64,000 nt of DNA, from assembly GCF_006385575.1 (NCBI RefSeq), contig NZ_CP041040.1:3534001-3598000 (forward strand), written 5' to 3'. Made by a program: the position numbers and the translations under genes. The notes beneath the pieces are model-generated. The model did no database searches. It was not told the DNA's origin and saw only the letters and a list, made by a program, of their open reading frames with translations. This DNA is from Microbacterium foliorum. Lineage in GTDB: Bacteria > Actinomycetota > Actinomycetes > Actinomycetales > Microbacteriaceae. Each line of letters starts with the position of its first letter. Positions within the stretch are counted from its first letter, which is position 1. Positions 43,083 to 52,319 of this stretch are shown piece by piece.

Positions 43083-44669
43083 TCAGCCGGCGGGCGTGAT
43101 CTCGGCGATGTCCATCTCCCACACCGAGTTGTACACGGCGCCGGTGACGGCATCCGCCGTGGCGATGTTGCGGCCGGGGACGATCAGCGGCACGAAGGGC
43201 CCCTCGGCCTGCATCGCCTCGGCGAACGAGGTGAAGGCCTCGCTGCGCTGGGCCTCGTCGGTCGCGGCCGCAGCACCGGCTGCGATGCCCGCGATCTCGG
43301 GGTTGGCCTCGGCGGCCCAGCCTGCGCGCAGACCGACCTTCAGACCCGGAGCGAACGGAAGGAAGTTCGCGGAGTCGGCGTAGTCAGGGCCCCAGAACCA
43401 CAGGCCGAAGCCCTCGGTGCCGTTGACGTACGCGTCGAGCTCGGTGGCGAAGGGGGCCGGAGCGAGTTCGACGGCGATGCCGGCATCCTCGAGCTGAGCC
43501 TGGACGCGCTCGGCGAGCGGGGTGAACTCCACGCCGCCGACCGGGTAGTCGTTCGGGAACTGCAGCTTCAGGGTCTGGCCCGTGTAGCCCGCCTCGGCGA
43601 GAGCGGCCTCGGCCTTGTCGAGGTCCTGCTCGATGCCGGTGTCGAGGGCGCCCTCGAATCCGGGCGGGATCACGCCGGTCGCCTGCACGGCACCCGCACC
43701 TGCGAGCTCGAGCAGCGCGTCGTAGTCCAGTGCGTAGCGGATCGCCTCGGCGATCTTGACGTTCGCGAGCTCACCCGCGACGGCCTCGGACTGGTTGAGC
43801 AGCAGGAAGATCGTCTGGCCCGACGGCACCGACTCGACGTTCAGCCCGTCGCCGAGGCCGGAGACCTGGTCGCCGTTGAGGTCCATCGCGACCATCGAGT
43901 CGCCGCCCTTGAGGTTGGCGAGCTGCGTCGCGCTCTCCGAGACGTTGCGCACGACCACACGGCCGTAGGCCGCCTCTTCGTCGCCGTCGTACTCGTCGCT
44001 CTTGGTCAGCACGACCTGCGACGAGAGGTCGAGCGTGTCGAGCACGAACGGACCGGAACCGGCGGACTCGCCGTCGAGGAAGCTCTGCGCGCTGTCGGAG
44101 CCGTCGATCGATCCGCCGTTCTCGATGACCACGTCGGCGTTGACGATGCCCAGCGCAGGGTTGGCGAGGATCGCGGGGAGCTGCAGCAGCGGCGTCTCGG
44201 AGGTGATCGAGATCGTCTTCTCGTCGACCTCGGTGATCGTCAGGCCGCCCAGGAGGAAGTTCGGCTTGGCGTCGGTCATGCCCTGGATGCGCTGCAGGGT
44301 GAAGACGACGTCCTTCGCCTCGATCGGCGAGCCGTCGGAGAAGACGCGGTCGCCCTCGAGCGTGAAGGTGAACTCTGTCGCCTCGTCGTTCTGCTCCCAC
44401 GACGCCAGGCCGGGCACGGGGGTCGAGACATCCGAGCCCTCGAAGTCGACGAGCGTCTCGTAGAGCGCCTTGGCGATCATGTTGCCGGTCGGGTCGTAGG
44501 TGTGGCCGGGGTCGGCGGTCTCGATCGAGAATGCGGTGTCGATGACCAGAGAGTCGGAACCGGAGGATTCTCCGCCGTTGTTCGCCGAGTTGCCACCGGA
44601 GCAACCAGCGAGAGCGAAGAGCGCGACAGCTCCGATCGCGATGACGGACGTGCTGCGACGTGACGACAT
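43083..44669 (-). CDS. Peptide-type ABC transporter substrate-binding lipoprotein
   Basis: The 528-residue SBP (family 5) has the lipobox LFALAGCSGG, then a Ser/Asn/Gly linker and IDTAFSIETADPGHTYDPTG. The VEFTPLAERVQAQLEDAGIAV stretch is typical of OppA/DppA-type proteins. It heads the operon and is divergent from an Lrp-type regulator. The ligand is not evident. Confidence 0.92.
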   Translation of the reverse strand: MSSRRSTSVIAIGAVALFALAGCSGGNSANNGGESSGSDSLVIDTAFSIETADPGHTYDPTGNMIAKALYETLVDFEGSDVSTPVPGLASWEQNDEATEFTFTLEGDRVFSDGSPIEAKDVVFTLQRIQGMTDAKPNFLLGGLTITEVDEKTISITSETPLLQLPAILANPALGIVNADVVIENGGSIDGSDSAQSFLDGESAGSGPFVLDTLDLSSQVVLTKSDEYDGDEEAAYGRVVVRNVSESATQLANLKGGDSMVAMDLNGDQVSGLGDGLNVESVPSGQTIFLLLNQSEAVAGELANVKIAEAIRYALDYDALLELAGAGAVQATGVIPPGFEGALDTGIEQDLDKAEAALAEAGYTGQTLKLQFPNDYPVGGVEFTPLAERVQAQLEDAGIAVELAPAPFATELDAYVNGTEGFGLWFWGPDYADSANFLPFAPGLKVGLRAGWAAEANPEIAGIAAGAAAATDEAQRSEAFTSFAEAMQAEGPFVPLIVPGRNIATADAVTGAVYNSVWEMDIAEITPAG

Positions 44670-44818
44670 ATGGGCCTCCAGGGGCGAGGAGTTTCATCGG
44701 GTTCGGTCGACGCCGGGTGGACGACCGGTGATCAGATTCGCATTGTATGGGACTATGTGTCCAGCAAGAATGCAGACGTCATCACAGTCTGTCCAAGACC
44801 CCGCCCATGAGGAGCATT

Positions 44819-45406
44819 GTGTCCACCAAGAGCGACGAAGCCGTGAAGCAATCTGGACGAAGTGCCGCCCCACTGGACGACATCGGATACAGAATCCTCG
44901 AGACGCTGCGCGATAACGGTCGCATCTCGATCGCTGCGCTGGCCGAAACCGTGGGGATCTCCCGCGCGAACGCCTACACGCGCGTCGAGACGCTGATGCA
45001 GGACGGCGTCATCACCGGGTTCAGTGCCCGGGTCGACCAGTCCAAGGCGGGACTGTCTATCGGCGCGCTCGTCTTCGTCACCGTGCACCCGCAGGCCTGG
45101 GCATCGTTCCGCGAGAGCGTGCTCGAAATGCCCGACGTCGAGTGGTGCGCCATCACCACGGGCGAGCACGACGCCATGCTGCTCATCCGCGCCGTCGATG
45201 TGAGTGGCGTGCACGAGTTCACGACCGGCGTCATCGCACAGCTGCCCGAGGTGCGCACCGTCGTCAGCGTGGTCGTGCTCGACGAGGTGATCCGCCGTTC
45301 GTTCCTGCTGCCGAGCGACCTGCCGGAGCGCGACCTGGCGACTCCGCTGGGCATGACGCGATGGACGCCGGCGACGCCGGGTCGCGACATGCTCCCGCCG
45401 CGCTGA
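44819..45406 (+). CDS. Lrp/AsnC-family transcriptional regulator
   Basis: The 195-residue protein has the N-terminal helix-turn-helix (ISIAALAETVGISRANAYTRV) and a RAM/Lrp ligand domain with FVTVHPQAW and GEHDAMLLIRAV. The chosen GTG 44819 follows GAGGAG by 5 nt. It is divergent from the peptide importer, which it probably controls. Promoter signals lie in 44670-44818, but no clear operator stands out. Confidence 0.88.
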   Translation: MSTKSDEAVKQSGRSAAPLDDIGYRILETLRDNGRISIAALAETVGISRANAYTRVETLMQDGVITGFSARVDQSKAGLSIGALVFVTVHPQAWASFRESVLEMPDVEWCAITTGEHDAMLLIRAVDVSGVHEFTTGVIAQLPEVRTVVSVVVLDEVIRRSFLLPSDLPERDLATPLGMTRWTPATPGRDMLPPR

Positions 45407-45766
45407 TCAGGCTGCTGCGGCCTCTTCGCACACGCTGAGCTGCGGCAGTCCGTGCATCTCGTAGTGCTCGACGAGTCGGATGCGACCGTCGTGCGTGAGT
45501 TCGAGCTGGCTCTCGCCGTCTCCGGTCACGACGGCGCCGTCTGAGACGAGCACGTGCACGAACGACACCCAGATGGTGTCGCCGGTGCGGGTGCCGACGA
45601 AGCGTCCGAAGGTGACGGTGTCACCGGAGTAGTCGCCCCAGATCGCGCCGTCCTTCTCCCGATAGACGAACTCGCTGGGCGATTCGGGGTCTACCGCCGA
45701 AGTGGTGGAGGAGACCATCCGGAACCGGCGGCCGTCGAGCGAGGGAATGGTTGCAGTCGAGCTCAC
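45407..45766 (-). CDS. Hypothetical beta-barrel-like protein
   Basis: The 119-residue protein contains IPSLDGRRFRMVSSTTSAVD, EFVYREKDGAIWGDYSGDTV and a C-terminal LVEHYEMHGLPQLSVCEE. The alternating pattern suggests a small beta-barrel. The start GTG 45766 follows GGAGG too closely to be certain. It ends exactly where the Lrp gene ends on the other strand. Confidence 0.6.
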   Translation of the reverse strand: MSSTATIPSLDGRRFRMVSSTTSAVDPESPSEFVYREKDGAIWGDYSGDTVTFGRFVGTRTGDTIWVSFVHVLVSDGAVVTGDGESQLELTHDGRIRLVEHYEMHGLPQLSVCEEAAAA

Positions 45767-45994
45767 CCTCCGATTATGGAGGGCACTCTCGGGTGCGCTG
45801 AAGCCTCGTCGGCAAGCGTCTTCCCGGCCCGCTCGCCGGGCAGATCGGGCAAGACGAAACATGCCTGGCCCTCGACGCCCGCGGCGTTTCGTCTGACGCT
45901 GTTCGAGCTCGGCGGGCCTCACACTCCCCCGCATATTCCGCCGCCTCCGCCGCGCGAAGGGGTGATCCGATATCTCGCAGGTACCGTGGGTCGC

Positions 45995-46966
45995 ATGCAT
46001 TGGATGTCTGACACCTCGGCCGGCGACTGGCTGCGCGAGCGCCTCGACGAGCCATGGAACGCGACGATGCACGCCGTCGTGCCGCACGGCTTCCCGGCCT
46101 ACGCGCGCATCCTGCATCCCGGCATCGTTCGCTCACTGCCCGACCGGCCGGTGCCGACCTACGACGAGTACGACGCGATGCCGGAGGCGGAGCGGCAGGC
46201 GCTGTTCGATCGGTTCATCGATGAGCCTGCGACCTGGGCCGAGACCGCATCCGCCTTCGGCACCACGCTGCATCCGCTGGCGCAGTGGCAGCGCATCGTC
46301 CGCACTCCGATGGACGGGGACTGGCGCACGCGGATCTCACCGGACGGGCGCGAGTTCAGTGCCCCCACGGAAGGCGAGCTGGCGCCCGAGATGCTCACAT
46401 CCATCGCCTCGCATCTGATCGCTCACACCACGACTCCGGATGCCGGCTTCGCGGCGCTCTGGGAGGGCCGGGGCGGTCTGGTCGGCCATATGGGGCACGG
46501 CCCGTCCCGCGCCTTCTACACATTCAGTGATGACCCGAATCATCAGGCGATGCTCGATCGCAGCGTGAAGAATCCGTTCAACAACGCCTTCCGCAAGCGG
46601 ACCTGGCAGGAGGGCATCCTGTCGCGCGAGATCTCGGAGGGCCCGCGCTTCCGCCTCCCCGACCGGGACCACGTGCTCTTCCGTGGAGCGATCGGCGCCT
46701 TCGCGAATCAGGACTGGGTGCTGGATGTCCCCTGGCGCGACCGCCCGGGCGAGGAGCACGGCTTCGCCCCGTCGGCGCAGACTCCGAGCATCCTGTGGCC
46801 CGACGACCACGCCTGGGTGATGGTGAGCGAGATCGATCACGACTCGACGATCGTGGCCGGGTCGACCGAGCTGGTCGCCGCGATCTGCGCCGACGAACGG
46901 CTCGAGGCATTCCTGATCCCCGAGAACGCCGACCTCACGTGGGATGCCGACGAGGTCAACCGATGA
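45995..46966 (+). CDS. Conserved hypothetical protein (323 aa)
   Basis: The soluble protein begins MHWMSDTSAGDWLRERLDEP and has blocks such as GFPAYARILHPGIVRSLPDR and PSILWPDDHAWVMVSEIDHD. It lacks a signal peptide and membrane segments. An in-frame ATG at 46004 is an alternative start. It is coupled to the following membrane protein by ATGA. I do not recognise the family. Confidence 0.7.
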   Translation: MHWMSDTSAGDWLRERLDEPWNATMHAVVPHGFPAYARILHPGIVRSLPDRPVPTYDEYDAMPEAERQALFDRFIDEPATWAETASAFGTTLHPLAQWQRIVRTPMDGDWRTRISPDGREFSAPTEGELAPEMLTSIASHLIAHTTTPDAGFAALWEGRGGLVGHMGHGPSRAFYTFSDDPNHQAMLDRSVKNPFNNAFRKRTWQEGILSREISEGPRFRLPDRDHVLFRGAIGAFANQDWVLDVPWRDRPGEEHGFAPSAQTPSILWPDDHAWVMVSEIDHDSTIVAGSTELVAAICADERLEAFLIPENADLTWDADEVNR

Positions 46967-48093
46967 CGACGACGCCGCAGACGGGACCGACCTTCGACGC
47001 CGCTCCGCTCACCGAGCCGGTCGATCCGAAGGCGGTCACCGCGTTCGCCGCCGAGCTTCGCGCTCGAGGATCCAGCGGCACGAACGCCGCGAGCATCATC
47101 GCGATCGTCGTCGTCGCTCTCATGGCCATCATCGTGGTCCCGGTGATCTTCACGACCATCGTCAGCATGGTCTCCACGCCCGGCGGATCAGGGTTCGCCA
47201 TCGTCCCGCTGCTGATCTTCGGCGCCGTCGCTGTCGTGATCGCCGTCGGGTCGTTCATCGGCTGGCGTCGCGCCCGCGTCACCCGCTATCGCCTCCACCG
47301 CTTCGCGCAGGCGAACGGCATGTCGTACGAGGGAAAGGTCACTGCCCCCGCGCTGCCGGGGATGATCTTCAGCCTCGGCGGCTCGCGCATGTCGACCGAT
47401 CTCGTGCGCGGCACGACACCGCGGTTCGTCGAGTTCGGCAACTACCAGTACACGGTGAAGCGGGGAAAGAGTTCGACCACCTACCGCTGGGGCTATGTCG
47501 CGGTGAAGCTCGACGTGCCACTGCCGAACATCGTGCTCGACGCCAAGGGCAACAACGGCTTCGGGTCGAACCTGCCGGCGTCCTTCCAGAAGGAGCAGCG
47601 GTTGTCGCTCGAAGGCGACTTCGACGAGTACTTCACGCTCTACTGCCCCGAGGGATACGAGCGTGACGCGCTCTATCTGTTCAGCCCCGACATCATGGCC
47701 CGGTTCATCGACAACGCCGCCGAGCTCGACGTCGAGATCGTCGACGACTGGATGTTCCTCTACACGCAGCGCAGGGTGTCGACGCTCGACCCTGCGACCT
47801 GGGCGTGGCTGTTCGGTGCCGTCGGCGCGTTGATCACGAAGCTCGATCAGTGGGAACGCTGGAGAGACGAGCGTCTGCTCGTCGAGAATCCGACGGCTGC
47901 GGCATCCGCTTCGCCGGCCACCTCAGCACGGCCCGCGAACGAGCGCCTTCCGTTCGCTCCCCCGGTCGGCCTGCTGTCGCCGCCGCCGGGCGTCGCGCAC
48001 GAAGGACGCAGACTGAAGCGCCGCTTCCCGTGGGTGCCGGTGGTCTTCATGATCGCCTTCGCGGCGTTCTGGTTCTGGTCCAGATCGTTCTGA
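46963..48093 (+). CDS. Membrane protein, DUF3137-like
   Basis: The 376-residue protein has two N-terminal membrane helices (around residues 42-65 and 74-95). A large cytoplasmic domain follows, with FVEFGNYQYTVKRGKSSTTY and EGDFDEYFTLYCPEGYERDA. A last helix is near the C-terminus (WVPVVFMIAFAAFWFWS). The domain resembles DUF3137-type proteins of actinobacteria. Its start overlaps the preceding stop by ATGA. The function is unknown. Confidence 0.7.
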   Translation: MTTTPQTGPTFDAAPLTEPVDPKAVTAFAAELRARGSSGTNAASIIAIVVVALMAIIVVPVIFTTIVSMVSTPGGSGFAIVPLLIFGAVAVVIAVGSFIGWRRARVTRYRLHRFAQANGMSYEGKVTAPALPGMIFSLGGSRMSTDLVRGTTPRFVEFGNYQYTVKRGKSSTTYRWGYVAVKLDVPLPNIVLDAKGNNGFGSNLPASFQKEQRLSLEGDFDEYFTLYCPEGYERDALYLFSPDIMARFIDNAAELDVEIVDDWMFLYTQRRVSTLDPATWAWLFGAVGALITKLDQWERWRDERLLVENPTAAASASPATSARPANERLPFAPPVGLLSPPPGVAHEGRRLKRRFPWVPVVFMIAFAAFWFWSRSF

Positions 48094-48119
48094 ACGCGAA
48101 CCCCCGAGGGTGGGTTGTG

Positions 48120-48156
48120 GGGGTGGGTGCTGACTGGGGATCAGCGTTCCCACCCC
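48120..48156 (+). terminator. Terminator-like hairpin in the 48.1-48.4 kb gap
   Basis: GGGGTGGG (48120-48127) pairs with CCCACCCC (48149-48156), 27 nt after the preceding stop. The remaining gap to 48404 has no gene. It contains a GGTATACC palindrome at 48268-48275 within a TGGTATACCGGCA motif that also occurs at 60374. Confidence 0.55.
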
Positions 48157-48404
48157 ATCCCCCCCTCGGGATCAGAAGGAGATCTGACACTCCCTCCGCA
48201 GGACGGTCGAACCGCCCGTACGCGCGGGTCAGCTGGGGACTGACGACTCTGCGCGTATATGAGTAATGGTATACCGGCATACGTTGCATTCCATTGCGCG
48301 GAAGAGACTCGACCGAACGCGTTGCATCGCGTCCAAAAACGTGCGGAATGAGGGCCGGCAGCCCCTTTCCGGCGCGACATTCGTGCATGCTCGCGATAGC
48401 GCTG

Positions 48405-48725
48405 TCACCCTCCGGCCAGACCGGTCGGAATGTCACGACTCGTGTGAAGCACTCGATGGATGCGGACGGCATCCGCGTCGTCCGTGTAGAAGATGACGAA
48501 CGGGAAGCGCTTCACGGCGACATCACGAAGCTCAGGGATCTCGGTCTCGAGCGCGAAGCGCGACGAGCCGATGGAGGGGAACTCCGCGATGAGGTCCTTC
48601 GCATCTTCCAGGGCGTCGATGAACCCGCTCGCCGCCTCGTCCGCCCCCGAGATCACGTAATAGTCGATCGCTCCCACGATGTCATCGTCAGCAGATGCGG
48701 TCGTGACGACCCGACGAACACTCAC
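48405..48725 (-). CDS. parE: ParE-family toxin (RelE/ParE superfamily)
   Basis: The 106-residue protein starts at GTG 48725, overlapping the antitoxin stop. It shows the ParE core: ADDDIVGAIDYYVISGADEA, then FPSIGSSRFALETEIPELRD, FPFVIFYTDDADAVRIHRVL and the final HTSRDIP (the usual H-x-R-D-I-P signature). ParE toxins usually inhibit gyrase. The pair is complete and probably functional. Confidence 0.9.
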   Translation of the reverse strand: MSVRRVVTTASADDDIVGAIDYYVISGADEAASGFIDALEDAKDLIAEFPSIGSSRFALETEIPELRDVAVKRFPFVIFYTDDADAVRIHRVLHTSRDIPTGLAGG

Positions 48726-48967
48726 TTCTTGTCGAGCCCGGCGTCCCTGACGCGCTGTCGCAACCTGTCGAAGTAGTCGCCGTCCATCTCCGACCCCGGG
48801 CCGGAACCCATGCCGGAGACCACGAGAGCCCGGAGGGTCGAGCGGGCCTGCTCCTTGCGGATCAGGTCTCGAACGAACTCGCTGCTGGTGCCGAAACCGC
48901 GTTCGGCCACCTGATCCTCGACGAACTCCTTGAGGGGATCGGGAAGCGAGACATTCATCGTTGCCAT
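48722..48967 (-). CDS. parD: ParD-family ribbon-helix-helix antitoxin
   Basis: The 81-residue protein has an RHH N-terminus (MNVSLPDPLKEFVEDQVAER) and FGTSSEFVRDLIRKEQ, with the toxin-binding C-terminus DYFDRLRQRVRDAGLDKK. It is cotranscribed with parE. A palindromic operator lies just upstream. Confidence 0.9.
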   Translation of the reverse strand: MATMNVSLPDPLKEFVEDQVAERGFGTSSEFVRDLIRKEQARSTLRALVVSGMGSGPGSEMDGDYFDRLRQRVRDAGLDKK

Positions 48968-48980
48968 GCGACGATTCTAC

Positions 48981-49007
48981 GATCGATGACAAGGTTTGTC
49001 ATCGATC
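48981..49007. promoter_or_regulatory. Palindromic operator of the parDE pair
   Basis: GATCGATGACAA (48981-48992) and TTGTCATCGATC (48996-49007) are perfect 12-bp inverted arms with 3 bp between them. They start 14 bp upstream of the parD ATG, a typical site for antitoxin autorepression. Confidence 0.75.
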
Positions 49008-49086
49008 CCTCACAGGTCACGGCTCCCATTACCCAGAGTGACGGTGCCGACCCCACCCCCTTCTGCATGCAAGAGAATGGAAGGTG

Positions 49087-49782
49087 ATGTCTGAACGCGA
49101 AGATCACACCCAGTGGCAGGCCGAGCGCCGTGCCTCCGTCACCTCGGCGACCGGAAACCTCTCCCTGATCGAGACCCGCTGGACGGGCGAGGCACCCGAT
49201 CTGGATGCCGAGCAGCAGGCGGCATCCGACACGGTGACCGTGACGCCGATTCAGCGCACGAACATCGAGACCGGTGAGGCCGAGCACGGACTGCGCCTGT
49301 GGGATGCCGACGCGCCCGCTGTCCGCGCCTTCGACCGCATCGACACCTATGACTACGACCCCGCATGGGTGCTCGAGGGGCATTTCACCCCGGTGTCCGG
49401 CGATCGCCGGGTGTCGTTCGAGCACATCCGCGACAACGGCGGCACCCGAGAGCTCGTGGTCCCCGGCGACATCCATTTCGAGCTCGACGGCCGCGAGTAC
49501 ACCCTGGCGGCCTTCGACGACGGCGGAACGCTGCTGCTCGTGTTCGGCGACGAGACCAACGGCTCGGAGACCTACGGGTCGGGCCGCTTCCTGTTCGTCG
49601 AGCTGCGCGACGACGCGGGATCCGTGACCCTCGACTTCAACCGCGCTTTCGTGCCGCCTTGCGGATTCAGCGCCCAGTACAACTGCCCGCTGCCGCCGGC
49701 ATCCAACCGCTTCCCCCTGCCTATCCGAGCAGGCGAGAAGAACGTCGTCTTCCGCGACGGCTTCGACATCTACGCGGCGTGA
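49087..49782 (+). CDS. DUF1684 domain-containing protein
   Basis: The 231-residue protein has WQAERRASVTSATGNLSLIE at the N-terminus and the DUF1684 core with LAAFDDGGTLLLVFGDETNG, YGSGRFLFVEL and NRAFVPPCGFSAQYNCPLPP. The last block holds two conserved cysteines. It directly precedes the second peptide transporter and may be cotranscribed. The biochemical role of the family is unknown. Confidence 0.85.
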   Translation: MSEREDHTQWQAERRASVTSATGNLSLIETRWTGEAPDLDAEQQAASDTVTVTPIQRTNIETGEAEHGLRLWDADAPAVRAFDRIDTYDYDPAWVLEGHFTPVSGDRRVSFEHIRDNGGTRELVVPGDIHFELDGREYTLAAFDDGGTLLLVFGDETNGSETYGSGRFLFVELRDDAGSVTLDFNRAFVPPCGFSAQYNCPLPPASNRFPLPIRAGEKNVVFRDGFDIYAA

Positions 49783-49810
49783 CGCCGCACCCTCTCACCC
49801 TGGAGCACTC

Positions 49811-51304
49811 ATGAGAAGAACCCGAACTCTCGGCGCGCTCGGCGCCGTGGCCACGCTCGCCCTCGTGGCCGGCTGCGCCTCGGGAGCCACCGACGACGCC
49901 TCGAGCGAAGACGCCACGATCTTCATCGGGTCGCTGTACGAGCCGACCAACCTCAGCAACACCCAGGGCGGCGGCCAGGGTGTGACCGAGGCGCTGACCG
50001 GCAACGTCTACGAGGGCCTCTACCGGCTGACCGACGACGGCGAGGTCGAGCCGCTTCTCGCCGAGGACGCTCAGGTGTCCGACGACGGACTCACCTACAC
50101 GATCACGCTGCGCGACGACGTGACCTTCCACTCCGGTGACCCGCTGACCTCCGCCGACGTGAAGTCGAGCGTCGAGGCCGTCACCGCCGAGGACTCGGTC
50201 TCGGCCCGCAAGTCGAGCTTCAAGACCATCGCCGACATCGCGACCCCCGACGACCAGACCGTCGTCTTCACGCTGTCGCAGCGGTCGATCTCGTTCCTCT
50301 ACAACCTCAGCTACGTCTGGGTCGTGAACGACGAGGCCGGCGACATCACCGGATCGGAAGACGGCACGGGCCCCTACACGCTCGACGAGTGGAAGAAGGG
50401 CTCGACCCTGACGCTCGAGCGCTGGGACGACTACTGGGGCGAGCCGGCCAAGAACGCCGAGGTCGTCTATACGTACTTCACCGACGCGACCGCCGAGAAC
50501 AACGCTCTCGCCACGGGCGAGATCGACGTGATCACCAGCGTGCAGAGCCCGGATTCGCTCGCGCAGTTCGATAACGACGACTACGTGATCAGCGAGGGCA
50601 CCTCCACCACGAAGGAGCTGCTCGCGTTCAACGACCGCGTCGCCCCCTTCGACGACGCGCTCGTGCGCAAGGCGATCTACTCGGCCGTCGACACCCAGAA
50701 GCTCCTCGAGTCGATCTGGGGCGACTACGGCACGCTCATCGGCTCGATGGTGCCGCCGACCGACCTGTGGTACGAGGACCTCACCTCGGTGAACCCGTAT
50801 GACGTCGAGCTCTCGAAGGATCTGCTCGCTCAGGCCGGCTACGCCGACGGCTTCACGTTCACGCTCGACACCCCGAGCTACGACCCGCACCCCGCCGTGG
50901 CGGAGTTCCTGCAGTCGCAGCTCGCCGAGGTCGGCATCACGGTCGAGATCAACACGATCAGCGCCGACGAGTGGTACACGAAGGTGTTCAAGGAGCAGGA
51001 CTTCGAGGCCACGCTCCAGGAGCACGTGAACGACCGCGACGTGGTCTGGTACGGCAACCCCGACTTCTACTGGGGCTACAACGACGCCGACGTGCAGCAG
51101 TGGGTCGCCGAGGCCGAGCAGGCCGCGACGACCGACGAGCAGACGGCACTGCTGAAGCAGGTCAACGAGAAGATCGCCGAGGATGCCGCGAGCGTATGGT
51201 TGTACCTCTACCCGCAGATCGTGGTCGCCTCGAGCGACCTCAGCGGCTACCCGGTCAACGGCCTGAACTCCCAGTTCTTCGCCTACGACATCGTCAAGTC
51301 CTGA
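49811..51304 (+). CDS. Peptide-type ABC transporter substrate-binding lipoprotein, second system
   Basis: The 497-residue SBP has the lipobox LALVAGCASG, then the family 5 pattern EALTGNVYEGLYRLTDDGEV, and IYSAVDTQKLLESIWGDYGT further on. It starts 29 nt after the DUF1684 gene and heads a complete plus-strand importer. The ligand is unknown. Confidence 0.92.
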   Translation: MRRTRTLGALGAVATLALVAGCASGATDDASSEDATIFIGSLYEPTNLSNTQGGGQGVTEALTGNVYEGLYRLTDDGEVEPLLAEDAQVSDDGLTYTITLRDDVTFHSGDPLTSADVKSSVEAVTAEDSVSARKSSFKTIADIATPDDQTVVFTLSQRSISFLYNLSYVWVVNDEAGDITGSEDGTGPYTLDEWKKGSTLTLERWDDYWGEPAKNAEVVYTYFTDATAENNALATGEIDVITSVQSPDSLAQFDNDDYVISEGTSTTKELLAFNDRVAPFDDALVRKAIYSAVDTQKLLESIWGDYGTLIGSMVPPTDLWYEDLTSVNPYDVELSKDLLAQAGYADGFTFTLDTPSYDPHPAVAEFLQSQLAEVGITVEINTISADEWYTKVFKEQDFEATLQEHVNDRDVVWYGNPDFYWGYNDADVQQWVAEAEQAATTDEQTALLKQVNEKIAEDAASVWLYLYPQIVVASSDLSGYPVNGLNSQFFAYDIVKS

Positions 51305-51356
51305 CGCGCGAGGGGGATGCCGCGCGTCGGCATCCCCCTCCTCATCCTGAACAGTC

Positions 51357-52319
51357 ATGCTCGCTTATCTGATCCGCCGCCTCGCCTTCCTCGTGGTCTC
51401 GCTCGTAGTCGCGATGATCGCGATCTTCGTGCTGCTGCGACTGCTGCCGGGCGACCCGGCGAACGCCCTGCTCTCGGTCAACGCCACCCCCGAGCAGATC
51501 GCCGCCGCCCGCGCGCAGGTCGGCTCCGATCAGCCCCTGCTGCAGCAGTTCACGACCTGGGCGGGGCAGCTGCTGCGCTTCGATCTCGGAGAGTCCTTCC
51601 TGAGCTCTCGTCCGGTCGGCCCCGACATCGCCGACCGCCTCGCCGTGACCCTCCCTCTCACTCTCATCGCCTTCACGGTGGCCCTGCTCGTCTCGCTCGT
51701 GATCGGCATCACGGCGGCGGTGAAGTCCGACCGCTGGTACGGCATCGCGCTCTCGGGCTTCGCGCAGCTCGGCGTCGCGGTTCCCGTCTTCTGGGTGGGC
51801 GTCGTGCTCGTGTGGGTCTTCGCTCTCGGACTCGGCCTGCTGCCATCCGGCGGGTTTCCCCGAGACGGCTGGGAGGATCCGGCCGACGCTCTGCGCTCGC
51901 TCGCCCTGCCGGTGATCACCATCGTGATCGTGATGAGCGCCTCCCTGAGCCGATACGTGCGGTCGGCCACCCTCGACGTGATCGGCAGCGATTACCTGCG
52001 CACCGCTCGGGCCGGGGGCTCCGGCACTGCCGAGGCGCTTCTGCGTCACGGCGTGCGAAACGGCTCGGTGCCCGTCGTCGCGATCCTCGGCATCGAGCTG
52101 TCGACGACACTGCTCGGCGCGGTGGTCGTCGAGAGCGTCTTCACTCTTCCCGGACTCGGCAGCCTGCTGCTGTCGGCCATCGAGCAGCACGACTTCCAGG
52201 TCATCCAGGGCGTCCTCGTCGTCAGCACCCTCTTCGTGCTGCTGGTCGGGTTCGCCGCAGACATCGTGCAGCGCCTGATCGATCCCCGTCTGCGCACGAG
52301 CGTCTCGGGCAACCGATGA
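51357..52319 (+). CDS. Peptide-type ABC transporter permease (DppB-like), second system
   Basis: The 320-residue permease starts MLAYLIRRLAFLVVSLVVAM, the DppB-type N-terminus, and has a short periplasmic loop region plus the EAA segment SDYLRTARAGGSGTAEALL. It overlaps the next permease by ATGA. Confidence 0.92.
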   Translation: MLAYLIRRLAFLVVSLVVAMIAIFVLLRLLPGDPANALLSVNATPEQIAAARAQVGSDQPLLQQFTTWAGQLLRFDLGESFLSSRPVGPDIADRLAVTLPLTLIAFTVALLVSLVIGITAAVKSDRWYGIALSGFAQLGVAVPVFWVGVVLVWVFALGLGLLPSGGFPRDGWEDPADALRSLALPVITIVIVMSASLSRYVRSATLDVIGSDYLRTARAGGSGTAEALLRHGVRNGSVPVVAILGIELSTTLLGAVVVESVFTLPGLGSLLLSAIEQHDFQVIQGVLVVSTLFVLLVGFAADIVQRLIDPRLRTSVSGNR

